This document shows, one piece after another, positions 46,252 to 55,102 of a stretch of 64,000 nt of DNA. A program made the position numbers and the translations under genes. Location: the NCBI RefSeq assembly GCF_902459805.1, contig NZ_CABPST010000008.1, positions 124,001 through 188,000 on the forward strand. The letters run 5' to 3'. This stretch comes from Pandoraea bronchicola (lineage in GTDB: Bacteria; Pseudomonadota; Gammaproteobacteria; Burkholderiales; Burkholderiaceae). Position 1 is the stretch's first letter. Each line of letters begins with the position of its first letter. Below the pieces are notes generated by a model. It searched no databases. It had not been told where the DNA came from and saw only the letters and a list, made by a program, of their open reading frames with translations.

Positions 46252-47190
46252 ATGGATCGCCTCAAATGCATGGAGGTGTTTGTGCACGTCGTGCGTGCCG
46301 GCAGCCTGTCAGCCGGCGCGGCGGCGTGCGCCATGTCGGCCGTCACGGCGGCACGTCACGTGCAGGCGCTCGAGGCGCGTCTCGGGCAGCCTCTGCTGCG
46401 GCGTAGTGGACGTCGTCAGGTGCCCACGGAGCTGGGGCAGCGCTATTTCACCGAGTGTGCGGAAGTGCTGGCCAGGGTCGAGAACGCCGATGCATTGGGC
46501 GACGCCGGACCTGCGGGTGCGTCGATGTCGAGCGCGATGTCACGCCCCGTCGGTCAGCTTCGCGTGAGCGCGCCGACGACTGTGGGCTCGCATCTGCTCA
46601 TGCCGATCTTTGCCGAGTATCTGCAATCGCACCCGGACGTCGCACTCGATCTCGCGCTCAAGGACCGTGCTGTCGATCTTGAGGAGGAGGGGATTCACGC
46701 GGCCTTTCAGGCGGGCGGGAATCCCGAGCCGGGGCTTGTGGCGCATACCTTGCGCGGGGTGAGGCGTGTGGCATGCGCATCACCGGGCTATCTGGCGCGG
46801 CGCGGGGTGCCCCGGCAACCTGTCGATCTGGCAGGGCACGATTGTCTGGGATTTCGCTATGACGACGTGCTGGATCGCTGGCTGTTCGCCGAAACGGGGG
46901 CGGCTGGCGGTGCGGTTCGCGACGCCCGGCTCATCGCTCACAATCCCCTCGCCCAGTTGCAGGCGGCGGTACACGGCATGGGCATTGTGGTGCTGCCGGA
47001 GTATCTGCTTGCGCCCGAAGTGGACGCCGGACGGCTGGTGCGCGTGCTCGAAGCCGACGCGCAACTGAGTGAGCCAATGCATCTCGTGCATCTGGCCGGA
47101 CGCTATGTCTCGTCGAAGCTCGAGGACTTCGTGCGCTATATGGTCGCGAAGCTCGGGCCGGAGGCGTGCCCGGCCGCGACGTCCGTTTGA
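46252..47190 (+). CDS. LysR-family transcriptional regulator downstream of cyoD
   Basis: A 312-residue LysR regulator of the CrgA/DsdC-like group: MDRLKCMEVFVHVVRAGSLS, then helix-turn-helix AAACAMSAVTAARHVQALEA, then an effector domain with VGQLRVSAPTTVGSHLLMPI and HGMGIVVLPEYLLAPEVDAG. Its ATG is 2 bp after the cyoD stop, so it is very probably co-transcribed with the oxidase genes, an uncommon placement for LysR regulators, which are usually divergent from their targets. Confidence 0.92.
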   Translation: MDRLKCMEVFVHVVRAGSLSAGAAACAMSAVTAARHVQALEARLGQPLLRRSGRRQVPTELGQRYFTECAEVLARVENADALGDAGPAGASMSSAMSRPVGQLRVSAPTTVGSHLLMPIFAEYLQSHPDVALDLALKDRAVDLEEEGIHAAFQAGGNPEPGLVAHTLRGVRRVACASPGYLARRGVPRQPVDLAGHDCLGFRYDDVLDRWLFAETGAAGGAVRDARLIAHNPLAQLQAAVHGMGIVVLPEYLLAPEVDAGRLVRVLEADAQLSEPMHLVHLAGRYVSSKLEDFVRYMVAKLGPEACPAATSV

Positions 47191-47343
47191 TGTCCCGCTG
47201 ATGTTCGTCTGCTCGCAGACGGCGTCTCACGGCTGCGGCACGTCCCGGCCGCACATCGGCTAAGATGCAGCCATCGACGTCGTGGCCGATGCGATATCTC
47301 CGAGAGCGTGGCTGTCCGAGCGCGCCATCCCTTCGAGCTGGTG

Positions 47344-47991
47344 ATGATCCTACGTGGCGAAGCATTGCGACGCCTGGCCGCCTGTGTATTGGCAGGCGCG
47401 GGTGTCGTGTGGACAGCGATGGCGCTCGCGCAGCCGCCGCAATACAAGAATGAGGCCGAACTGATGGGCGCGGCGATTGCGTCGCCCGAAGGGGTGGGGC
47501 TGGTGCTGGAGCGGCTTGTGCAGAAGTGCGGTCTCTACGGCGAGTCGACCCGGGCACGCGGCAATGCAGCGTTGCGTGCGTGGCAGGCGCGTCACCGCGA
47601 CTATCTCGCCGAAGGCCGGCGTGTGCGTGCCGAATTGCAGGCCACCTACACCGACAGTCTGGCACGTCAACGTTTCGACGACCTGTTGCGCACGCAGTTG
47701 CCCATGCTGGTTGAGCGTCAGTTCGTCGTTTACTCGCGTAGCATCGACGATCAAGCGACCGAGGCCGAGAAGGCCGATTTGTGCGATGGCTATTTCAACG
47801 CCGTCGACGATCTTCAGTTCGATCTCAAGGTGAACGACCCGGCACTTGCCGCGTTTTTCGACCGGCGGATCGCGGCGCGAGCCGAATCGGGCGGCGCGAG
47901 CCAACCCGACGGCCGCAGCGCGGCGGACGCATCGTCGAGCCCATCGCCGGACGCTACGGCCAGTGCTCCATCCGTACCGCCGGCAAAGTGA
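47344..47991 (+). CDS. Secreted hypothetical protein
   Basis: About 215 residues. A signal peptide (LRRLAACVLAGAGVVWTAMA, cleavage near ALA-QPP) is followed by a helical, charged domain with two cysteines (QKCGLYG and KADLCDGYF), probably a disulfide pair, and a low-complexity S/A/P tail (SAADASSSPSPDATASAPS). The ATG at 47344 opens the signal; a longer frame from 47308 exists. I do not recognise a family. Its stop is 6 bp from the convergent nitronate monooxygenase-like gene. Confidence 0.65.
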   Translation: MILRGEALRRLAACVLAGAGVVWTAMALAQPPQYKNEAELMGAAIASPEGVGLVLERLVQKCGLYGESTRARGNAALRAWQARHRDYLAEGRRVRAELQATYTDSLARQRFDDLLRTQLPMLVERQFVVYSRSIDDQATEAEKADLCDGYFNAVDDLQFDLKVNDPALAAFFDRRIAARAESGGASQPDGRSAADASSSPSPDATASAPSVPPAK

Positions 47992-47997
47992 GCCGAA

Positions 47998-49164
47998 CTA
48001 CGCCGCCGTCGCCGCGCTTGCCTCGTCCGGCCGTTCGCCCGTGAGCAGATAACGCATGAGCTCGGCCACGGGGCGAATGCGCTCCCCGAACGGCAACGGG
48101 TCGCGGCCGCGGAAGAAGAGTCCGCGCGCCACGTCGCCACGCACGGCCTGAGCGAGTTTCAGATCGATACAGAACTGCCCGATGCGCGCCACGCCATCAC
48201 GAAGCCCACAAGCCTGCAAGCAGTCGAACCCTTCCAGACATTCCCGCACTTTCGCCTTCGCCTGAAGGGCCGTCTCACGCGACAGGTATTTCTTGAGCCA
48301 CGGTGTGAGCACCGCACGCGCGGGCAATCCGGCCACGCTGGTGAATTCGGCAATGTCTTCCGGGCGCGCGCGAGCGAGCACTTCCTTGAAGGCCGGGTGC
48401 GCATCCGATTCTTCGGTGACCGCAAACGCCGTTCCCAACTGCACGCCGGCCGCGCCCTTGCCGAGCCAATGCCGCACCTGCTCATGACGATGGATGCCGC
48501 CGGCCAGGATCAGCGGCACACTGGCCCAGTCGATGCCGAGCGCGGCATAGATTTCGCGGCATTCCGTGAGTACGCGTTCGAACGAGAAGCGCGCGTCGCC
48601 CAGATCATCGATGCGCGATGCGCCAAGATGCCCGCCCGCATGGGCCGGATGTTCGATCACGATAGCGTCGGGCAGGCGCCCCTTTTTCATCCACTTGCGC
48701 AGCACGAGGTTCACGCCGCGTGAGTCCGACAGAATCGGAATGAGCGCGACGTGCGGATGCGCGGCCGTGAGTTCGGGCAAATCGAGCGGAAGTCCCGCAC
48801 CCATGACAATGGCGTCGGCGCCGCTCTCGCAAGCCTGCCGCACCAGCGACGCATGCGCGCTCACGGCTTTCATGACGTTGACCGCCACGAGCCCGTTACC
48901 GTCGGCAATGGCCTTGGCGGCGCGGACTTCGCGATCGAGCGCGATCAGATTGACGGCTTCGATGGCCGCTTTGTCGCGCGTGCCTTCGACTTGGGCGAGC
49001 AGGTCGGGGTGATGATGACGCAGATCGATGCTCGCGATCGTGCCCACGCCGTTGTGCCGCGCCACCGTGCCCGCCAGCCGGTGCGCGGAGATGCCGATTC
49101 CCATGCCGCCTTGCACCACCGGCACCAGCCGGCGGCCGGCCAGCGTCAACCATTGCTCGTTCAT
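47998..49164 (-). CDS. Nitronate monooxygenase / 2-nitropropane dioxygenase-family flavoprotein
   Basis: A 388-residue TIM-barrel FMN protein of the NMO/IMPDH-like superfamily: VPVVQGGMGIGISAHRLAGT at the N-terminus, GADAIVMGAGLPLDLP, HPAHAGGHLGASRIDDL and the phosphate-binding VPLILAGGIHRHEQVRHWLG followed by GAAGVQLGTAF. The C-terminal extension carries two close cysteines (FDCLQACGLRDG). The exact substrate (nitronates or an enoyl-type compound) cannot be told. It stands alone between unrelated genes. Confidence 0.87.
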   Translation of the reverse strand: MNEQWLTLAGRRLVPVVQGGMGIGISAHRLAGTVARHNGVGTIASIDLRHHHPDLLAQVEGTRDKAAIEAVNLIALDREVRAAKAIADGNGLVAVNVMKAVSAHASLVRQACESGADAIVMGAGLPLDLPELTAAHPHVALIPILSDSRGVNLVLRKWMKKGRLPDAIVIEHPAHAGGHLGASRIDDLGDARFSFERVLTECREIYAALGIDWASVPLILAGGIHRHEQVRHWLGKGAAGVQLGTAFAVTEESDAHPAFKEVLARARPEDIAEFTSVAGLPARAVLTPWLKKYLSRETALQAKAKVRECLEGFDCLQACGLRDGVARIGQFCIDLKLAQAVRGDVARGLFFRGRDPLPFGERIRPVAELMRYLLTGERPDEASAATAA

Positions 49165-49289
49165 GTCAGTTCCGTTCGTCGAAGTTGGCTCGCTCGCGCG
49201 AATGCGTCAGGACGGCTCCGCGCACGCGAGATGGCAGTCTGGCATCTGCCAGGTGAACGGTTCTTGCGATGGGTCAAGCGCGCAGGCGC

Positions 49290-50240
49290 TCAGGCGGTGT
49301 TATCCGTGCGGCATGACGTCGCAGTGCCCGGCACCGTGCCAAGGGCGATGCCGCCCACGATCAGGGCGAGCGCAACCCAGACGTCCCATCCTAGCGACTC
49401 GCGCAGGACGAGCGCCGAGGCGAGCGTGCCGACCACCGGCACGCCGAGCAGCCCGAGGGACGTGACGCCCGCCGGCAACTGGCGCGTGACCATTCCGGCG
49501 AGCCAGTAGGCGATGCCCCCGCCCATGATCCCGCCATAGGCCAGCAATCCTGAAAACCCGCCCCAGCCGGTGATGCGCGGCGTGCCATCGACTACGAGCG
49601 CGAGCGTGCACATCACCCCGCTGGCGAGCAGTAATTGCCAGGGGCTGAGTTCGAAAGGACCGTTGACCCAGCGGTGTGCCCGCATGTGGACGATAGCCAC
49701 TGCCCAGACAAAGGCAGCCGCCAGCACCAGCGCATTGCCCAATACGGCGTCGTGGTTGTGCCAGTCGAACGCGAGCGGGTTGAACATTGCCGCCAGACCG
49801 AGCAAGCCGCACGCCAGTCCGAGCAGACGTCGCGGCGTGAGTGCTTCGCCCAGCCACACGCGCGCGGCGGGCATCACCCATAGGGGCGTGGTGTAGGCGA
49901 GTACGGCGGAGCGTCCGGCGCTGACGTATTGGAGACTCAGGGCGACGAGCAGGGAGAACGCCGTCATGTGGAGCAGCCCGACGCTCAGGATGACGGGCAG
50001 GTCACCCCTGCGCGGGAGCACCAGACGCCGGGTGAGGGCACAGATGACGAAAAGCGTCATCATGCCGACGAGCGAGCGCAGCGCCGCGCTCCACCATGGC
50101 GAGACATGCGCAAGCAACGCCTTGCTCACCGGCCAGTTCACGCCCCACGCCACGACGACGATGGCGAAGAGCACACCGGCGTGGGATCGCACAGCGGCAC
50201 GATTCGAGGCAAGGCGTAGCAGACTGGCTGGCAGGTTCAC
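49290..50240 (-). CDS. DMT-superfamily (EamA) transporter
   Basis: About 316 residues with ten hydrophobic segments in two EamA repeats (HAGVLFAIVVVAWGVNWPVS; TAFSLLVALSLQYVSAGRSA; the second repeat has YGGIMGGGIAYWLAGMVTRQ and LLGVPVVGTLASALVLRESL). Likely a metabolite exporter of the RhaT/YdcZ-like type. The start is uncertain: GTG at 50240 has GGGAG about 9 bp upstream, GTG at 50246 is slightly too close, and an ATG at 50294 adds residues without membrane character. Confidence 0.85.
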   Translation of the reverse strand: MNLPASLLRLASNRAAVRSHAGVLFAIVVVAWGVNWPVSKALLAHVSPWWSAALRSLVGMMTLFVICALTRRLVLPRRGDLPVILSVGLLHMTAFSLLVALSLQYVSAGRSAVLAYTTPLWVMPAARVWLGEALTPRRLLGLACGLLGLAAMFNPLAFDWHNHDAVLGNALVLAAAFVWAVAIVHMRAHRWVNGPFELSPWQLLLASGVMCTLALVVDGTPRITGWGGFSGLLAYGGIMGGGIAYWLAGMVTRQLPAGVTSLGLLGVPVVGTLASALVLRESLGWDVWVALALIVGGIALGTVPGTATSCRTDNTA

Positions 50241-50294
50241 GCTCACAGGCTCCCGGTGGTCGCGGATGAGCGTTTCGCGACACGCGGAACGCAC

Positions 50295-50639
50295 GATCCC
50301 GTCACGTTAGGGCAGCCGTGGAGGGTAGAGAAGCGCCAGAAACGAGGGAATCGGTGGTGCCACGGCGTGCCGAGGTCCAGGCGGCGATGCACCGCAGCAC
50401 GACTTGGCACAGCCAGGGGGCGTTCAGGACTCGTTTTGTCGCGCCGAGTGACTAAGGCAGAGTCGATGCGGCACGAACGATGCGGAGTCTGGCTCGCATG
50501 CAACGCCGGCTTCGGCATGGAAGACCTGCTTTCCGTCTTCTCGGGCGCTGTGGCCGAGTGCGAGCGCATTCATGCGCATATCGTCATTCGGGAGCCGGAC
50601 CCTGACTGGCTGGCTTCGCGGGCGTTTTGAACCCCATCC
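50295..50639. other. Stretch without a supported gene
   Basis: 345 bp upstream of the DMT gene. A short plus-strand frame (about 50466-50633) could encode a 55-residue product (MRHERCGVWLACNAGFGMED onward) but has no clear ribosome-binding site and no recognisable similarity. Otherwise I see nothing firm. Confidence 0.4.
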
Positions 50640-50975
50640 CTAACCAACGACGAACACGGTTCCATGAGGTTCCGCATAAATTACCAGGCCATGCGGGCCG
50701 ACTCTCAATGCACACTCCCATGCCGACGCAAAATCGGAATAGCGAGCAATGCGGGAGTGTCGCTTGGGATTTCCAAATATCAGCCTGCCGTTGGTTTCCG
50801 GCGCATTTATGACAAAGGCGCCCTTCGCACATTGCCATACGGCAAATCCCGAGAATGCCAATTGACCAGGTGGGCGTATCACTTCAATCCGGTGGCCAGC
50901 GTTGCCTTTGCCTGGGCCGTTTCTGATTTTTTTCGCCCAATTCACGACGTTTCCGTAGCGCTCTTGTCTCGACAT
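50640..50975 (-). CDS. Small hypothetical protein, 111 residues
   Basis: Possible gene at the left edge of the lower-GC patch. The ATG at 50975 has GGAG 5 bp upstream. The composition looks protein-like rather than random: a basic N-terminus (WAKKIRNGPGKGNAGHRIEV), a core of beta character (FSGFAVWQCAKGAFVINAP; ETNGRLIFGNPKR) and LRVGPHGLVIYAEPHGTVFVV at the end. No signal or membrane segment. I do not recognise a family. The opposite strand is open over the same bases, so the call is tentative. Confidence 0.4.
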   Translation of the reverse strand: MSRQERYGNVVNWAKKIRNGPGKGNAGHRIEVIRPPGQLAFSGFAVWQCAKGAFVINAPETNGRLIFGNPKRHSRIARYSDFASAWECALRVGPHGLVIYAEPHGTVFVVG

Positions 50976-51252
50976 GAGAACTCCATTTCCGGTGTTGACG
51001 GTGAACGATTCCCGGGGGCGGGGAGGCGCTGGGCATCGCGGTGCAGGTCACGAAGGTCGAAACTCGTTGCGGCTCGTTGTGCCCTCAGCACACGTTGCAA
51101 GTCGCACCGTAATCGCGCAGCCATATCGACTGCGCCGCGACGCAAGCGCAATTATTTCTCGGTCGTTTCATGTGAGCATCCGTGCCAACCACCGAGGTTA
51201 GGTGCGTATAGGAATGTGACTTATTTCGAGATCGATCAAACACGCCGCGCTC
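50976..51252. other. Intergenic region before the LuxR-type regulator
   Basis: 277 bp with mixed composition, becoming AT-richer towards 51252. It should hold the promoters of the LuxR gene and of the small minus-strand gene. No repeat, dyad or RNA structure stood out. Confidence 0.4.
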
Positions 51253-51951
51253 ATGATGAAATCCGACAGCAAACTAATTTGCCTGATAGAGAATTTCCCG
51301 GTGTCAGCAAGCCTGAAAGAATCCGATACCGGGAGATACGTGATTAACAACATTCACAATCTCAGGCAGTTTGGGCTCCAAGATTGGAGGGACGTCACGG
51401 GACTGAGAATTCAAGACCTCGCATTTCCCACAACGGCGTGGGGAAGGCAGTACGCGAGATCGGTAGAGATGCTTGATATTGCCGCCCGAGAAACGAAATC
51501 CGCCGTAAGCGCACGGCATCGCTTCATGGACAGCGATGGGGGCGTTCAAATGGAGGAGGCAACGAAATTCCCGATATTTGGATTCAACGGGAATGTTCTG
51601 GGCATCGTTAGCTATCGTCACGACGTGACACGAACACTTCCGCCAATCCGCATTTACCAGCTTTACCGGCATTTTTATCCTGCGCTTGAAGCCATCAAGC
51701 GATCGCTGGTTTTCTTCGGCGTCGAAACCCATTTCCTGTCCCTGCCGGCTGAAGCCCAAATTTGCGCATTCCTACTCGGATCGGAGCGCTACTCCAACAA
51801 GGAGATCGGCAGATTCATGGGGATATCGGACAGAACCGTCGAGTGTCATTGCGCCGCCCTGCGGAACAAGATCGTTGGCGGAGCGCTGACGCAAGCCTTA
51901 CATATTCTCAAGAGAAACATGTTATGCGACGAAGATTCGATCCAATATTGA
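51253..51951 (+). CDS. LuxR-type transcriptional regulator with PAS-like sensor
   Basis: 232 residues. The N-terminal half reads as a PAS-like sensor (GLQDWRDVTGLRIQDLAFPT; ATKFPIFGFNGNVLGIVSYR), and the C-terminal half has a LuxR helix-turn-helix (LPAEAQICAFLLGSERYSNK; GRFMGISDRTVECHCAALRN). Codon use and base composition are AT-richer than the flanking genes, pointing to lateral acquisition. The 3' end overlaps the transporter gene by 28 bp, so it probably controls and is co-transcribed with it. Confidence 0.82.
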   Translation: MMKSDSKLICLIENFPVSASLKESDTGRYVINNIHNLRQFGLQDWRDVTGLRIQDLAFPTTAWGRQYARSVEMLDIAARETKSAVSARHRFMDSDGGVQMEEATKFPIFGFNGNVLGIVSYRHDVTRTLPPIRIYQLYRHFYPALEAIKRSLVFFGVETHFLSLPAEAQICAFLLGSERYSNKEIGRFMGISDRTVECHCAALRNKIVGGALTQALHILKRNMLCDEDSIQY

Positions 51952-53231
51952 AAATTGCATTTACGGCAAATACGGTCGAATGGTTTGAGTTCTCGCTCAC
52001 CGCGTTCATGGCATTGGAAATCGGTCGCCTCTTCTTTCCGGCTGCCAGCGACAAGAACGCACTGATGCTCAGTTTTCTGGTGTTCTCGAGCAGTTACCTG
52101 GCACGCCCCTTAGGCAGCATATTCTTTGGCATTCTGGGGAATCGGCGCGGTACGGGAGCGGCGCTGAAACTGAGTTTGCTCGGGATGGCGATTCCGGCAT
52201 CGCTGATCGCATTTTTGCCCACGTATCAGACTGCGGGCTATGTAGCGACTGCTGCGTTGCTGCTGCTCAAGGTCATGCAGGGTTTTTGCGCAGGCGGGGA
52301 GACGCCATTAAGTGGCTACTACGTCTCGTTGAGTGTAAGCAACAGGAATCGAGGCGCGTACTGTGCGCTGGTTGCCGGTAGTGGTTTTAGTGGCATGTTG
52401 CTGGCGTCTGGAACCATCTTCGCATTGCCGTACGTGGCCAATTGGCTGCGCTTGGCGGATTTACCCATCTCAGGCTATGTGCCTGACACATGGAGATGGC
52501 CGTTTCTTCTTTGCATCCCGTTGTCGGTCCTGGTCTATTTTTTACGCTCGTCGATCGCAGCGGATCGAAAACCACCGATGCCCGTCGCTTCTCGCTCGCG
52601 CACGGCAACGCCGCTGGTGCAAGCCTTCATCCTGGTTGCGTACCTGGAAATCGCCATCTATTCGTTGTTCGTGTGGATGCCAAGCTATTTGCATACCTAC
52701 CTGGGGATATCCAGCGCTGACGCTCGCTTGTCAAACGTCGCGGCGCTGCTGATCCTGTTCGTCTCAATGGTGGCGTCAGGTTATATCTCACGCTTCATCG
52801 ACGCGTCCAGGCTCGCCGTCATTGGAATCGTTTCGTTGGCGTGGAGCGTCTATCCGTTGTTCTATGTCCTGCAGCAAGGAGATTTCGCCACACTGGTGGC
52901 TGTTCAGGCCGCATTTGCCGTCACGACCGGCTGCATGGGAGGCGTGATTTTCGTCATTCTTCCCGACCTGTTCAAGCACAACTGGGGAGACTTCGGCATG
53001 GCCGTCACTTACTCATTCGCCACCGCACTTTTGGGCGGAACTGCGCCGGTTGTGTGCGCCTATCTCATCAACGTGACGGACCTTCTGAGCGCACCGGCCA
53101 TCTACATTGCGGCAAGCGGCTTATTGGCAGCGCCTGTGGCCTACCGTGTCTGCCGTGCGGATCGTGACCCAATACCCCATCTTCCGAGCGATAACGCCGC
53201 TAGCGCGTTTGCTTCTCGAGCCGGGCGCTGA
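51924..53231 (+). CDS. MFS transporter, metabolite:H+ symporter (MHS) type
   Basis: 435 residues, 12 helices. The N-terminus TANTVEWFEFSLTAFMALEI and the loop SSYLARPLGSIFFGILGNRR are signatures of MHS transporters (ProP/KgtP/ShiA-like), followed by KVMQGFCAGGETPLSGYYVS. The ATG at 51924 (MRRRFDPILK) is preceded by AAGAGA; the longer open frame lies inside the LuxR gene. The substrate is unknown; coupling to a TenI/ThiE-like gene 5 bp downstream hints at a thiamine-related or heterocyclic compound, which is weak inference. Confidence 0.85.
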   Translation: MRRRFDPILKIAFTANTVEWFEFSLTAFMALEIGRLFFPAASDKNALMLSFLVFSSSYLARPLGSIFFGILGNRRGTGAALKLSLLGMAIPASLIAFLPTYQTAGYVATAALLLLKVMQGFCAGGETPLSGYYVSLSVSNRNRGAYCALVAGSGFSGMLLASGTIFALPYVANWLRLADLPISGYVPDTWRWPFLLCIPLSVLVYFLRSSIAADRKPPMPVASRSRTATPLVQAFILVAYLEIAIYSLFVWMPSYLHTYLGISSADARLSNVAALLILFVSMVASGYISRFIDASRLAVIGIVSLAWSVYPLFYVLQQGDFATLVAVQAAFAVTTGCMGGVIFVILPDLFKHNWGDFGMAVTYSFATALLGGTAPVVCAYLINVTDLLSAPAIYIAASGLLAAPVAYRVCRADRDPIPHLPSDNAASAFASRAGR

Positions 53232-53236
53232 CGTCA

Positions 53237-53836
53237 ATGGAACAGGTCACTCGATACCCCCTCACTTATCTGATCACGCCCGAACCGCCACGAAACGAAC
53301 CGCTGGACGTTTTTATTGCGCAATTGGACTGTGCATTGAGGGCGGGCGTCCGTTTGGTGCAGCTACGCGCGAAGACCGTGACGTCTGCCCAGTACGCCTG
53401 GTTGGCCGAGAAGTCCCTGACCAGCTGTCGACGCTACAATGCGCGGCTGCTGCTCAATGCGCCGATAGCCATGGCCGAGGCACTCCAGGCTGATGGTATC
53501 CACCTCACGAGCACACGTTTGATGGCGTGCAAGCGTCGGCCTTTGCCGCGCGGGCAACTCGTCTCCGCCGCCTGCCATGACGCGCACCAGGTCAAGCATG
53601 CCAGCGAGATTGGTGCTGACCTGCTGACCATTTCACCCGTCCTTCCCACAGCGACCCACACCACCGCAGTGCCCCTCGGCTGGGCTCGATTTCGCGAACT
53701 TGCGGCGCTGACGTCAGTTCCCGCCTATGCATTGGGGGGAATGTCGCTTGGCACCATAACGGAGGCTCGTGATGCCGGTGCGCAGGGCATTGCCGCGATT
53801 CGCGCGCTGTGGGGCGGGGCGGTCGACCGCTCATGA
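53237..53836 (+). CDS. TenI/ThiE-like (thiamine phosphate synthase superfamily) protein
   Basis: A 199-residue TIM-barrel protein: PLTYLITPEPPRNEPLDVFI, LRAGVRLVQLRAKTVTS, LLLNAPIAMAEALQADGIHL, GADLLTISPVLPTATH and the phosphate-binding YALGGMSLGTITEARDAGAQ. The NDR.D-type catalytic loop of true ThiE is replaced by LNAP, as in the ThiE-like domain fused to MutT/Nudix proteins in related bacteria, which this stand-alone protein closely resembles. Genuine thiamine phosphate synthesis is therefore doubtful. It is 5 bp after the transporter gene. The gap 53837-54061 shows no supported gene. Confidence 0.8.
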   Translation: MEQVTRYPLTYLITPEPPRNEPLDVFIAQLDCALRAGVRLVQLRAKTVTSAQYAWLAEKSLTSCRRYNARLLLNAPIAMAEALQADGIHLTSTRLMACKRRPLPRGQLVSAACHDAHQVKHASEIGADLLTISPVLPTATHTTAVPLGWARFRELAALTSVPAYALGGMSLGTITEARDAGAQGIAAIRALWGGAVDRS

Positions 53837-54061
53837 GACTCCGCCTCGAGACGCTCGCGGGCCATTCTCAGTGGGCGCGAAAGGCCGTTTCCCACCCAGG
53901 CGGCGGCCAGTCGCGCGGGCTGACTCGAACAACCGCACGGCGGCGCTTGCCTTTCCGCAGTCAATCCGCGTTGCCTGAAGGTTCTTCTTCATACCAACGC
54001 CTCGTCTGAGCCGAGTCGCCCTTATCTTCAGCTTTGCCTGGCACGAAACATACCGGACAGG

Positions 54062-54925
54062 TCAACGGGCGCGCGCCTTGGGCGGCGTGCCGCTCAACTT
54101 CATGCAAAGGCCACGCAGGAACACGCGCAGTCCATCGCTCTTGCCCAGTTGAGGGCGGTGGCGGAAGACGTCGTAGTTGGCGGCTTCGATCATGTCGAGA
54201 ATGCGCAGGCCGCCATGCACCACGCAGCACAGTTCCAGCCCGAAGCGTCCCGGTACGCGGTTGGCGAGCGGCGCGCCGCGCAGCATCATCTGCCGGGCGA
54301 AGTCGACCTCGTAGCGCATGAGCGCACGCCAGCGCTCGTCGAACGTCTGTGCACCGATGTCGGCGTCGGTAACGCCGAAGCGGGCCATGTCGTCCTGAGG
54401 CAGGTACACGCGCGCCTTGCGCCAGTCGACTGCCACGTCCTGCCAGAAGTTGATGAGTTGCAGGGCAGAGCAGATGTCGTCCGAGCACGCAATGTTCTCG
54501 GGCGTGTCGAGCTTGAACAGGCCGAGCATGATGCGGCCGACCGGATCGGCCGACCGGCGCGTGTAGTCGCGCAACTCGGCAAACGTCGCGTAACGCTTGA
54601 CCTCGATATCCTGATCGAACGCCGAGAGCAGGTCTGAGAAGGGCTGGACCGGGAGTCGATGCTCGGCAATGACGCGCGCCAGAGCGGCGAACAGCGGCTT
54701 GTCGGGCGATGTCGGCTGCCCGGCGGCGATCTTGTCGAGTTCGGCCTGATAGGCCGCGAGGCCCGCGTGGCGCTCGGCGTTGGTCGCGTCGCCCTCGTCG
54801 GCAATGTCGTCGGCGGTGCGTGCGAAGTTGTAGATCACACCGACCGGCGCGCGCATTTCACGCGGCAGCAGGATGCTGGCGACCGGGAAGTTCTCGTAAT
54901 GCTCGATCTTGGCGTCGGAAGTCAT
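54062..54925 (-). CDS. hpnC: Hydroxysqualene synthase HpnC
   Basis: A 287-residue trans-isoprenyl diphosphate synthase of the squalene/phytoene synthase family. It has the first aspartate-rich motif (FARTADDIADEGD) and the second region (LQLINFWQDVAVDWRKARVY), where the usual DxxED is weakened, as is typical of HpnC. It converts presqualene diphosphate to hydroxysqualene in the three-enzyme route to squalene. It is divergent from hpnD with a 177-bp shared promoter region. Confidence 0.93.
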   Translation of the reverse strand: MTSDAKIEHYENFPVASILLPREMRAPVGVIYNFARTADDIADEGDATNAERHAGLAAYQAELDKIAAGQPTSPDKPLFAALARVIAEHRLPVQPFSDLLSAFDQDIEVKRYATFAELRDYTRRSADPVGRIMLGLFKLDTPENIACSDDICSALQLINFWQDVAVDWRKARVYLPQDDMARFGVTDADIGAQTFDERWRALMRYEVDFARQMMLRGAPLANRVPGRFGLELCCVVHGGLRILDMIEAANYDVFRHRPQLGKSDGLRVFLRGLCMKLSGTPPKARAR

Positions 54926-55102
54926 CGGGCTGGTAAGGCAATTGGGGCAACGCGGCTGCGCTGAGTGCCCCGAGATTCTATGCTATCGTTCCCAATCCTG
55001 GCGGGAAAGTCGCGCCAATCCCCGGTATACTTCCCTCCTTGCAAGAATCCCCTGAGTTTTGTCCGTGGTGTCACCCTGTTCCCCTGCACGACGAGGAGCC
55101 TC

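Noticed and set aside
50466-50633. 55-codon plus-strand frame
   Set aside because: No clear ribosome-binding site, no similarity that I recognise, and too short to support on composition alone.
53961-54061. Short minus-strand frame with a TCPVC motif after hpnC
   Set aside because: Only one cysteine pair, no convincing start codon or ribosome-binding site, and it runs into the hpnC 3' end in another frame.
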